Positions 17,360-24,281 of a stretch of DNA of 64,000 nucleotides are shown here, piece by piece. The position numbers and the translations under genes are program-made. The notes below the pieces were generated by a model. That model did not search any database. It was not told the origin of the DNA and saw nothing but the letters and a program-made list of their open reading frames with translations. This stretch comes from Tateyamaria omphalii (GTDB lineage Bacteria > Pseudomonadota > Alphaproteobacteria > Rhodobacterales > Rhodobacteraceae). Position 1 is the first letter of the stretch, and the number at the start of each line of letters is the position of its first letter. The stretch spans positions 1,798,001 to 1,862,000 of the forward strand of contig NZ_CP019312.1 in NCBI RefSeq assembly GCF_001969365.1. Direction: 5' to 3'.

Positions 17360-18295
17360 TCACTCGCCCCAAAAGGCATTGGCGAGGGTCTTGATCGCCT
17401 TGATGTTGCGGGGGCCCGGTGTCGCCTCGACATATTCCAGCGTCACGAAGCGGTCGTTCCTGACCGCATCCATTGCGGCGAAGGCGGGGTTCGAGCGCAT
17501 GAAGTCGCGCTTCTGCTCCGCCGTCACTTCGCCGTAGTTCACGATGACGATGACCTCCGGGTCGCGCTCCACCACCTCTTCCCATGTCACGGTGGCCCAG
17601 CTTTTGTCGAAGTCATCCATGACGTTCACGCCGCCCGCCGCCTCAATCAACGCCGTCGGCATGGCATAACGCCCAGCGGTAAAAGGCGCGTCCTCGCCAC
17701 TGTCATAGACAAAGACACGCAGCGGCTCACCGGTGTCCAAACCTTCCGTGAATGACGCAAGCTCCGCCCGATAGCCGTCAACCAACTCCGTCGCCCGGTC
17801 CTCGACATCGAAGATACGGCCAAGATTCAAAAGGTCGGCATACATGTCCTCGATGCTGGCCTTGTCCTTCTCCATGATGTGGATGCAGCTTTCGGTCAAC
17901 TCATAGACCTGGATGCCAAAGGGCTCCAACGTCTCCGGCGTCACATCGCCTCCCACCTTCATGCCGTAGTTCCAGCCGGCAAAGAAGAAATCGGCATCCG
18001 CCCCGACAAGAACCTCTTTCGACGGATACTTCGCAGACAACTCCGGCAATTCCTCCACGCCGTCGCGCATCTCCTCGTTCAGCGTCTTCCAGCCGGAAAT
18101 GCCGGTGTACCCCACCATCCTGTCAGCGAGACCCAAGACAAGCATCATCTCCGTCAGATTCACGTCATTGGAAATCGCCCGCTCGGGCGGCGCATCAAAG
18201 GTGACTGACCGGTCGCAGCTTTGCACGGTGACGTCAGCAGCGGCGACAACACCCGTGCAGATCAGGGCGACAGAACCGGAAAGGAGGAGCTTCAT
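17360..18295 (-). CDS. btuF: periplasmic corrinoid/iron-type binding protein (BtuF/FecB-like)
   Basis: A helical-backbone (cluster III-type) binding protein of 311 residues with a signal peptide ending near AAAD (residue 20). It starts the mature part with VTVQSCDRSVTFDAPPERAIS, the usual first strand of this family. Later features such as YTGISGWKTLNEEM and IVNYGEVTAEQKRDF fit the two-lobe architecture joined by a long helix. ATG overlaps the stop of the upstream ATPase gene (ATGA). The ligand is inferred to be a corrinoid because the operon is behind a cobalamin riboswitch; a cobalt or siderophore ligand cannot be excluded from sequence. Confidence 0.82.
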   Translation of the reverse strand: MKLLLSGSVALICTGVVAAADVTVQSCDRSVTFDAPPERAISNDVNLTEMMLVLGLADRMVGYTGISGWKTLNEEMRDGVEELPELSAKYPSKEVLVGADADFFFAGWNYGMKVGGDVTPETLEPFGIQVYELTESCIHIMEKDKASIEDMYADLLNLGRIFDVEDRATELVDGYRAELASFTEGLDTGEPLRVFVYDSGEDAPFTAGRYAMPTALIEAAGGVNVMDDFDKSWATVTWEEVVERDPEVIVIVNYGEVTAEQKRDFMRSNPAFAAMDAVRNDRFVTLEYVEATPGPRNIKAIKTLANAFWGE

Positions 18296-19095
18296 TGCGG
18301 GTTTCCTTTGTTGGACAGGTGAAAGGTGAGGTGGTCAGTGTTGCTCGGGGCCAGACGCTCGCGCCGGGCATTGACGCGGAACACGCCGGACAAGGCCGCC
18401 TCGCTCAACACATCACACGGCGGACCGAAGCCAACGCAGCGGCCCGCATCCAGCAGCAACACGTCATCGCACACACCAGCGGCAAGGTTCAGATCATGCA
18501 GCGACGTGACAATGGTCAGCGGCAGGGTGCGGATCAGGTCCAGCACCTCCAACTGGTGGCGGATGTCCAGATGATTGGTCGGCTCGTCCAGGATCAGCAG
18601 GCGCGGCTCCTGCGCCAGGGCGCGGGCGACCATGACGCGCTGCCGCTCGCCGCCCGACAAGGTGCCCAGATGCCGGTGCGCCAGGTGGTGCAGGTCCAGC
18701 TGGGCCAGTGACGCATGAATGATGTCGCGGTCCCGCGCCCCCGCCGCCCCGCCAAACCCGCGCCGATGCGGCGTGCGGCCCAGCGCCACGATCTCGGCCA
18801 CCGTCAGGGCAAAGTCGCTGGGATGCTCCTGCAACACCGCCGCCACGCGCCGGGCCACGTCGGTCGCAGACAGGCGCCAGATATCATCGCCGCCGATGCA
18901 AACGGTGCCCGTGCGCGGCCTGTGAAACCGGTAGAGCAACCGCAGCAACGTCGTCTTGCCCGCACCATTGGGGCCCACAACACCCAGAACCCGCCCCGCC
19001 GCCACCTCAAAACTGGCCGGATGCAACAACGGCGTGCCACCGCGCCGGGGCGCCCACGACAGATCGGTGACAGAAAGGCCCGCGGCAGTGGTCAA
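18292..19095 (-). CDS. btuD: ABC transporter ATP-binding protein (BtuD/FecE-like)
   Basis: ATPase of the same importer, 267 residues, acting at the cytoplasmic face of the membrane. The Walker A GPNGAGKTT is at residues 40-48, the Q-loop lies in VLQEHPSDFALTVAE, the signature is LSGGERQRVMVARALAQ near residue 145, and Walker B LLILDEPTNHLDIRHQ follows, with the switch histidine in TSLHDLNLA. It is more similar in layout to FecE/FhuC/HmuV-type ATPases than to the general amino-acid class. Start and stop codons overlap those of its neighbours by 4 bases on both sides, giving a coupled operon. Confidence 0.9.
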   Translation of the reverse strand: MTTAAGLSVTDLSWAPRRGGTPLLHPASFEVAAGRVLGVVGPNGAGKTTLLRLLYRFHRPRTGTVCIGGDDIWRLSATDVARRVAAVLQEHPSDFALTVAEIVALGRTPHRRGFGGAAGARDRDIIHASLAQLDLHHLAHRHLGTLSGGERQRVMVARALAQEPRLLILDEPTNHLDIRHQLEVLDLIRTLPLTIVTSLHDLNLAAGVCDDVLLLDAGRCVGFGPPCDVLSEAALSGVFRVNARRERLAPSNTDHLTFHLSNKGNPQ

Positions 19096-19487
19096 GAGGC
19101 CCGCGCCTCGGTCTGCTCAATCGCAACAATGGCCGCAGGCACGCGCGCGAGGGTCGTGCTGCGCAGCTTTCCGGGACGGTCCACCGACGAACACCACCCA
19201 TCATCCAGCTCTGCATACTGCCGGGCAAAGGCCAACAGATCACCAATATCTGTCTCGGGATCAATGTCGCCAAACAGATAGGTCGCCTTGCGCGTCCCGT
19301 GATAGGCCACGGTACAGGGTCGGTCACACCCGGCCATGCAGGCAACGCCGGAAATCTCGAACGCATCCGTTACCGCATCGCCTGCATCGGCAATGGCTGT
19401 GCGCAAGCGTTCAATCAGCTCATATCCGGGCCGACACTGTGTGCCCGTGTGCGTGCAGGATGTGCAAATTGTTATGCGATGCTCCAT
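19092..19487 (-). CDS. DUF1636 family metal-binding/ferredoxin-like protein, first gene of the B12 operon
   Basis: A 131-residue protein of the DUF1636 family. Six cysteines cluster as C8-x2-C11-x6-C18 in the N-terminal strand and C50-x3-C54-x3-C58 (GVACMAGCDRPC), a layout seen in thioredoxin-like 2Fe-2S ferredoxins and consistent with an iron-sulfur or metal site. The ATG at 19487 is chosen because GGAGG lies just upstream; the frame extends 222 bases further, but that part overlaps the riboswitch and is not coding. It is the first gene behind a cobalamin riboswitch and overlaps btuD by 4 bases. A role in corrinoid or cobalt handling is inferred from context; no enzymatic activity is known to me. 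Confidence 0.8.
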   Translation of the reverse strand: MEHRITICTSCTHTGTQCRPGYELIERLRTAIADAGDAVTDAFEISGVACMAGCDRPCTVAYHGTRKATYLFGDIDPETDIGDLLAFARQYAELDDGWCSSVDRPGKLRSTTLARVPAAIVAIEQTEARAS

Positions 19488-19619
19488 CAGAACCTCCGGG
19501 TTGGGGGAGGGCTGAAGAAACAGAACCATGCCGTGGCGGTAAGGACCGCTGTGCCATCTTGTGCTCCTGACCAGGCGCCCCGCCTGCATCGAATTGAGTG
19601 GCCGACGCACACCATGCGC

Positions 19620-19780
19620 CGGTGATGGCAGGTCTCCTGACTTGCGGGTCACAGCGTCCCCGAACCTTCCCAGACGATGCGTCCAGTGGTCCGTGCCGGG
19701 GTGGCTCACCGCTCACAGTTGCGGGGGCAGTCGCGGACTAGGTGGCGTATCAGCCACCGCACCGCGTTCCCTTTTCATCT
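19620..19780 (-). ncRNA. cobalamin (B12) riboswitch
   Basis: On the minus strand the element runs from about 19780 to 19620, ahead of the DUF1636-btuDFC operon. The B12 box AGTCAGGAGACCTGCC lies at 19627-19642. The upstream core GACTGCCCCCGCAACTGT with flanking GGTGGCTGATACGCCACC stem is present, as is the 5' GGGAACGCGGTGCGG segment. Such aptamers bind adenosylcobalamin and reduce expression of uptake or synthesis genes. About 135 bases separate the B12 box from the start codon; no clear terminator is visible there, so control may be at translation. Confidence 0.93.
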
Positions 19781-20040
19781 TGTTTGCACAAAGCATCCAA
19801 GAACCATCACGACGACATGGCCCGAATGTGGAAACCGGGTCAATGCAAAATCGTGCAACACCGGCGCGCCAAAGGCTAAGCTGCACATTTCGCTGCGCAT
19901 TTTCCCGGCCAATCCGCTGATTTTGCGCACCATCTTTTCTCACGCCGGATACAGGCGCGAAACCAGTTGATCGCATCGCCTTCTGATCACACCCTGAATG
20001 CTGTAGGGCAAACCCAAACCCAAGGAGCGCGCGACCGCAC

Positions 20041-20781
20041 ATGACACCGGACATCACCCGCATCCAAAAGCGCCTGCGTCTGGGCCGCCCCGTCCAGGCC
20101 GAAAACGTGCAGATCACGCATACAAGGTTCCGGGACCGCCGGATCGTCTTCTGCACAAACATGGAAAACGACCCCATCCAGCGCAATCACCGCAAGGGCT
20201 CCTTCTACGAACTCTCCGAATTGAAAGAGATCGAGGCCGTGTTCCCCGCAGGCGGCACCTTTGTCGACATCGGGGCCAACGTGGGCAACCACTCACTCTT
20301 CGCCGCAGCCTTTCTGAACGCCGCGCGGGTCATACCGGTCGAGCCGAATCCCGCCGCATACCGCCTTCTGATCCAGAACGTCCTGCTGAACGGGCTGGAG
20401 GACATCATCGACATCTCCCATCTGGGCATCGGCCTCTCCGACAGCGAAGACAGCGGCTACGCCGTTCAAAAACGGACCCGGAACCTCGGCGCCGCGCGGC
20501 TGCAAAAAACCGGCAAGGGCGGACTGACCGTGCTGCCCGCAGATGACGTGCTTAGGGACGAAACGCCCGCCTTCATCAAGATCGACGTCGAAGGCATGGA
20601 AATGAAAGTGCTCGCCGGGCTGCAGGGCACCGCAGCGCGCTGCAAGCCGCATTTCATGGTCGAGGTCGATCTTGAAAACGATGACGCATTTCACGCCTGG
20701 TGCAAGGCATCTGGCTATGACGTCGCATCCAGCAATCAGCGCTACAAGCAGAACCGGAATTACCTGCTGAAACCCAGCTGA
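20041..20781 (+). CDS. FkbM family methyltransferase
   Basis: An S-adenosylmethionine-dependent methyltransferase of the FkbM family, 246 residues. Motif I appears as FVDIGANVGNHSLFAA near residues 75-90, followed by the acidic VIPVEPNPAAYRLL segment, and the family's characteristic TPAFIKIDVEGMEMKVLAGL block lies at about residues 178-197. Family members methylate sugars or natural products; the acceptor here is unknown. It is preceded by a 260-base region shared with the divergent riboswitch promoter, and it converges with the glycosyltransferase gene 9 bases downstream. A joint role in surface glycan modification is possible but not shown. Confidence 0.88.
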   Translation: MTPDITRIQKRLRLGRPVQAENVQITHTRFRDRRIVFCTNMENDPIQRNHRKGSFYELSELKEIEAVFPAGGTFVDIGANVGNHSLFAAAFLNAARVIPVEPNPAAYRLLIQNVLLNGLEDIIDISHLGIGLSDSEDSGYAVQKRTRNLGAARLQKTGKGGLTVLPADDVLRDETPAFIKIDVEGMEMKVLAGLQGTAARCKPHFMVEVDLENDDAFHAWCKASGYDVASSNQRYKQNRNYLLKPS

Positions 20782-20790
20782 CGCTGCGCC

Positions 20791-21600
20791 TCACTCAGCG
20801 GCAAGGGCGGTGGGCGCATGGTCCGCCAGCAAGGCGTTGAGCAGCGGAAACCGGGTCATCACGTCCGCCATGTCTTCGGGCTGCACAAGGTCATCGCCAA
20901 ACATCGTCCGGCTGTCATTCAGATCGTGAACCGCCCGGATGAAATAGGGCACGTTCCCATAGATCGCCCGCGCCGGATGGCGCTGCGCGATCCGCTTGTG
21001 CGCGGTAAAGAACGGGTTGCGCCGCGTGCGCGTCCGGGCCACCAGCATCAGGCCCTGCGTGTTGAACGGCACGGTGCGGTGCAACAACTGGTAGGCGTCA
21101 TTGTCGAACACCGCCGACAGGCCCTGCGCCTGCGAGACATAGCAATAGTCGTCTTCGGTACGGAACAGCGACCGCATCGCCAGCGCCTCGCGCCGCATCA
21201 CATCCACGAAATCGCAGGACACCGCATCGTCGTCATCCAGAACAACCTGCGCGGTGTAATCTTCGCTGTTCAACGCATCGTGCTGATATGTGCGAAAGCA
21301 GTTTCCGGCCTTCTGTGGCGCACGGAATATCACATGCGCGCGGTGTGACCCCAGCATATCGTTGCAGATCTCGGTCAGGTAGGTCTTGTGGCGGTCCGGC
21401 AACCCTTCCGAAGACAAGAGGACCAGTTTGAAATCCTCATCTTGCTGCGATGTGAGGCTGGCCAGCGCGATCTTTTCAAAGAAATAGGCCCGCTTGCTCA
21501 GACGCTCCTCGCTGAACAGTCGTGCAGGGTCTCGACTTGCGCGCGAACGCCAGCCCGACTTCCCGAAATACGAATAGCGCATTTGGAACACGACCTGCAT
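20791..21600 (-). CDS. putative glycosyltransferase (rhamnosyltransferase-like)
   Basis: A 269-residue protein resembling the putative rhamnosyl transferase family (PF11316). The N-terminal MRYSYFGKSGWRS, the RLSKRAYFFEKIALASLTSQ stretch near residue 34 and the DDD-like motif VVLDDDDAVSCDFV near residue 121 (a nucleotide-sugar and metal contact in GT-A folds) support this. There is no signal peptide or membrane helix. It is convergent with the FkbM gene. Donor and acceptor sugars are unknown. Confidence 0.78.
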   Translation of the reverse strand: MQVVFQMRYSYFGKSGWRSRASRDPARLFSEERLSKRAYFFEKIALASLTSQQDEDFKLVLLSSEGLPDRHKTYLTEICNDMLGSHRAHVIFRAPQKAGNCFRTYQHDALNSEDYTAQVVLDDDDAVSCDFVDVMRREALAMRSLFRTEDDYCYVSQAQGLSAVFDNDAYQLLHRTVPFNTQGLMLVARTRTRRNPFFTAHKRIAQRHPARAIYGNVPYFIRAVHDLNDSRTMFGDDLVQPEDMADVMTRFPLLNALLADHAPTALAAE

Positions 21601-22012
21601 GCCCCATTAATAAGTTGTTAACCCTAAGTTGAAAACCGCTCAATTTCTCCATGCACATAATTTGGGAAAAAAGCCGTGGCCGAAACGTGCCTGTGGCAAC
21701 ATTTGGGATATTTGTCCGGCCCTGCGCGCCCGTTGGTCACGCGATTTTCGCCACCTTCAAAAATACCGGCAGACACTCGGTCCGCAAGGGCCCGCACAAC
21801 TGGCACGAACGTCTACTAGACCTGCCAGCGTGGTAAATCCATGACCGTCTGGCTTCGGTCAGCAGCATGCGTCGCACGTGGTTAAAATCGGGCAAATGCA
21901 CCGCCCGCCGGGTCAATCCCTTGATCTGGCACGGGTTTCACAGACCCCTAAACATATCGTGCCCGTACCGGACAGCGTGTCCCCGCGGGGACAAATCCCT
22001 GTCCCCGCGGGA
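21601..22012. other. intergenic region, AT-rich start then GC palindromes; no gene seen
   Basis: The first 130 bases (21601-21730) are AT-rich compared with the flanks and probably hold the promoter of the glycosyltransferase gene. No open frame here resembles a known protein or has a convincing ribosome-binding site. The last 35 bases hold the perfect 16-base palindrome TGTCCCCGCGGGGACA (21978-21993) and a partial second copy, GTCCCCGCGGG (22001-22011), just after the DUF2256 stop. These may act as a 3' end signal. Confidence 0.6.
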
Positions 22013-22165
22013 TCAGGCCCGTTTTTTCGCCTCTCTCCGGCACCGATCCGAGCAGTATTTGACCTCATCCCAGACCTTCTCCCACTTCTTGCGCCAGGCG
22101 AACGGACGGTCGCAGACCGGGCACATTTTCTCCGGTAAATCCGCCTTTTTCCGCATCCGACCCAT
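22013..22165 (-). CDS. DUF2256 family small zinc-ribbon-like protein
   Basis: A 50-residue basic protein with the DUF2256 pattern CPVCDRPF, then WRKKWEKVWDEVKYCSDRC, and a basic tail RREAKKRA; the four cysteines (CxxC and CxxxC) suggest one bound zinc. The ATG at 22165 shares its A with the TGA stop of the cryptochrome gene (TGATG), so the two are translationally coupled; an internal ATG at 22156 (MRKKADLPE) is an alternative start. DUF2256 genes are often found beside photolyase/cryptochrome genes in proteobacteria, and the function is unknown. Confidence 0.88.
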   Translation of the reverse strand: MGRMRKKADLPEKMCPVCDRPFAWRKKWEKVWDEVKYCSDRCRREAKKRA

Positions 22166-23685
22166 CAGAACTCAAACCCCATCTGACGCGTGTCCTTGGC
22201 CGCCGGAACTCTCGACTTACGCGGGTTGCGATCATCGACGAAATGTCCCTGTGGATCCTTGCGACTGGCATGCTTGTGAACCACCCGCTTCGCCTCTTCC
22301 CGAAACGCCCCGCCCCGGCGCACGGCCCAGACCTTCTCCCGCGCATCGCGGGCGGCCTGCAGGACATCAACCACCGGCGCCGGGTACGTCCTGCCCAGCA
22401 CCGTATCAGCCCCCTCCCACGCCCAGGGCTCCTGCAGAAACGCGTCCGGAACCGCCGCCAGTTCGGGACACCAGCGGCGCGTAAAAACACCGGTCGGGTC
22501 CTGATCCTTACCCTGTTTGACCGGGTTGTAGATCCGCACCGTGTTCATCCCCGTCGTACCCGACTGCATCTGGCTTTGCGGCCAGTGAATGCCCGGCTCG
22601 AAATCCGTGAATTGCCGCGCCAGGTGCAGCCCCGTCACCCGCCAGTCGAGCCACAGGTGATACGACGCCACCGCCATCAGCATCGACCGCATCCGAAAGT
22701 TCATCCACCCCGTCGCCGCGAGGTAGCGCATGCACGCATCGACAAAGGGCAGCCCCGTCTCGCCCTTCTCCCAAGCCGCCCGCCGTGCCGCATCCGGCAC
22801 CTTCGGGCGCATGTCTTCATAGGCGGAGTGCAGGCACCGCCGCTCCAAAGCGGGCTCATCCTCCAGCTTCTGCATAAAGTGATCCCGCCAGGCCAGCCGC
22901 GCTTGAAAGGACTTGAGCGACCCGCCCCACCCTTCGCGCGTGCCCTTCACCTCGCGCTGCCGCACCGCCGCGGCCTGGCTCGCCTCGCGCCCCGACAGAC
23001 AGCCAAAGGCAAGATAAGGCGACAGCCGCGAACACGACCATTCACCGGTCACGGGAGAGGACATGTCCTTGCGATAACTCTGCCCCCGCTCAGTCAGAAA
23101 CGACCCCAGCAACGACAGCGCCATCTGCCGCCCGCCCCGTTGGCGCTCCGGACAATGATCCTTTGCCACGAGGAGTGGCACGTTATCTGACGGCAGCGCA
23201 GGGCCGGTCAGCCCCGCGGGGACACCGACCTGAGGCTGGCGCAGAAACGCGTTGCGCTGTTTGGCCCAACCGTCCCGACCATTCAGGCGCCGGACCACGC
23301 CGGACTGCGCAAGTTCGGACCAGATAACCCCGCTCGCAGCACTCCACGCAGCCACGTCGACATCGCGGGCGTAGGTCCAGGCATTTCCGGTCTCTTCATG
23401 GCTCAGCATGGCATCAAACCCCACGCGGGCCTGGAGGTCTTGCAGCACGTCCACAACAGACCCAACGCGCACCATCAAAGGCACGCCCAGCGCCTCCAGC
23501 GCAGCGCGCAGTTCAACCACGGTCTCAAGAACGAAATCAAATTGCCGCCCCGACACGTCAGGCTGCGCCCAATACTCCGGCTCGAACACATAAAGCGGAA
23601 GCACGTCGCCCCGCGTCGCGGCGTGCGCCAACGCAGGGTGATCCGTCACCCGTAAATCCCGCTTGAACCATACCACTGTCGTCAT
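22165..23685 (-). CDS. cryptochrome/deoxyribodipyrimidine photolyase family protein
   Basis: A 506-residue FAD-binding blue-light protein, either a DNA photolyase or a cryptochrome photoreceptor. The N-terminal antenna domain starts VVWFKRDLRVTDHPAL. The C-terminal FAD domain holds the SRLSPYLAFGCLSGREA block near residue 219, TGLPFVDACMRYL at about residue 312, and GWMNFRMRSMLMAVAS. Instead of the canonical WQW-containing CPD photolyase motif, the active-site segment reads FEPGIHWPQSQMQSGTTGMN, which marks a separate clade, so repair activity should not be assumed. A basic C-terminal tail follows. The stop codon overlaps the start of a DUF2256 gene. Confidence 0.9.
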   Translation of the reverse strand: MTTVVWFKRDLRVTDHPALAHAATRGDVLPLYVFEPEYWAQPDVSGRQFDFVLETVVELRAALEALGVPLMVRVGSVVDVLQDLQARVGFDAMLSHEETGNAWTYARDVDVAAWSAASGVIWSELAQSGVVRRLNGRDGWAKQRNAFLRQPQVGVPAGLTGPALPSDNVPLLVAKDHCPERQRGGRQMALSLLGSFLTERGQSYRKDMSSPVTGEWSCSRLSPYLAFGCLSGREASQAAAVRQREVKGTREGWGGSLKSFQARLAWRDHFMQKLEDEPALERRCLHSAYEDMRPKVPDAARRAAWEKGETGLPFVDACMRYLAATGWMNFRMRSMLMAVASYHLWLDWRVTGLHLARQFTDFEPGIHWPQSQMQSGTTGMNTVRIYNPVKQGKDQDPTGVFTRRWCPELAAVPDAFLQEPWAWEGADTVLGRTYPAPVVDVLQAARDAREKVWAVRRGGAFREEAKRVVHKHASRKDPQGHFVDDRNPRKSRVPAAKDTRQMGFEF

Positions 23686-23748
23686 GATCAGGCACTTAGA
23701 ACAGCGCGCGCGCGCGCCAAGGCATTGATACCCGTTGCCGCATATCGC

Positions 23749-24126
23749 CTAACCATCCGAACGATTTCTGGCGTAGCATTCAGTGTTGGGGAAGTCCGGC
23801 AACCACGCTTCGCGCCGACTGGTCCAGAGTTCATAAGTCGGGACAAACCGGTTCGGTTCGTCCAAAGCGCCAAGATGCACTTCGACTTCATCATCGCTGT
23901 ACGAGACAACCGATCCCCCGCAGCGCGGGCAAAACACGCGCCCCTGATAAGATGCCGTATCACCCTGCAATCGAACGGCCCCGGCAGGGAAAACGGCTGC
24001 TGCGAAAAACGCCGCGCCGTGATGCTTGCGGCACGCCATGCAGTGGCAGATGCCAACCCGGTCCGGTTCGCCCGTCACCTCGAACCGCACATCACCACAA
24101 AGGCAGCCGCCTGTCAGTTTGCGCAT
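23749..24126 (-). CDS. GFA family (CENP-V/formaldehyde-activating-type) protein
   Basis: A 125-residue zinc-binding protein of the GFA family, starting MRKLTGGCLCGDVRFEV. The zinc-binding cysteines are in GGCLCGD, in CHCMACRKHHGAAF (about residues 27-40) and in FCPRCGGSVVS. Some members act as glutathione-dependent formaldehyde-activating enzymes, but most have no proven activity. An ATG 12 bases upstream is also open. The 3' end is 63 bases from the cryptochrome gene start, in the same orientation, so read-through into that gene is possible. Confidence 0.85.
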   Translation of the reverse strand: MRKLTGGCLCGDVRFEVTGEPDRVGICHCMACRKHHGAAFFAAAVFPAGAVRLQGDTASYQGRVFCPRCGGSVVSYSDDEVEVHLGALDEPNRFVPTYELWTSRREAWLPDFPNTECYARNRSDG

Positions 24127-24281
24127 GACCCGTCCCAACCATTTTGACCAAGGTCACGATCCTGCCACGGGCGATTTGCCCAGGCAACCGGCGGCACTGC
24201 GCACTTGCGGGCGCAAGTGGCATTGAAGTCCCCCTGCAGCGGACCTACGCTTACATGGTGTCCCAACACGAAAGAGCCCCG

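Noticed and set aside
19488..19709. N-terminal extension of the DUF1636 frame
   Set aside because: This stretch lies in the riboswitch and its leader, and a good ribosome-binding site precedes the ATG at 19487.
21629..21844. Small plus-strand frame in the 21.6-22.0 kb gap
   Set aside because: No ribosome-binding site, no recognisable domain, and the composition is that of random GC-rich translation.
21978..22011. Possible start of a CRISPR array
   Set aside because: Only two units, self-complementary, with a 7-base spacer; no further repeats or cas genes.
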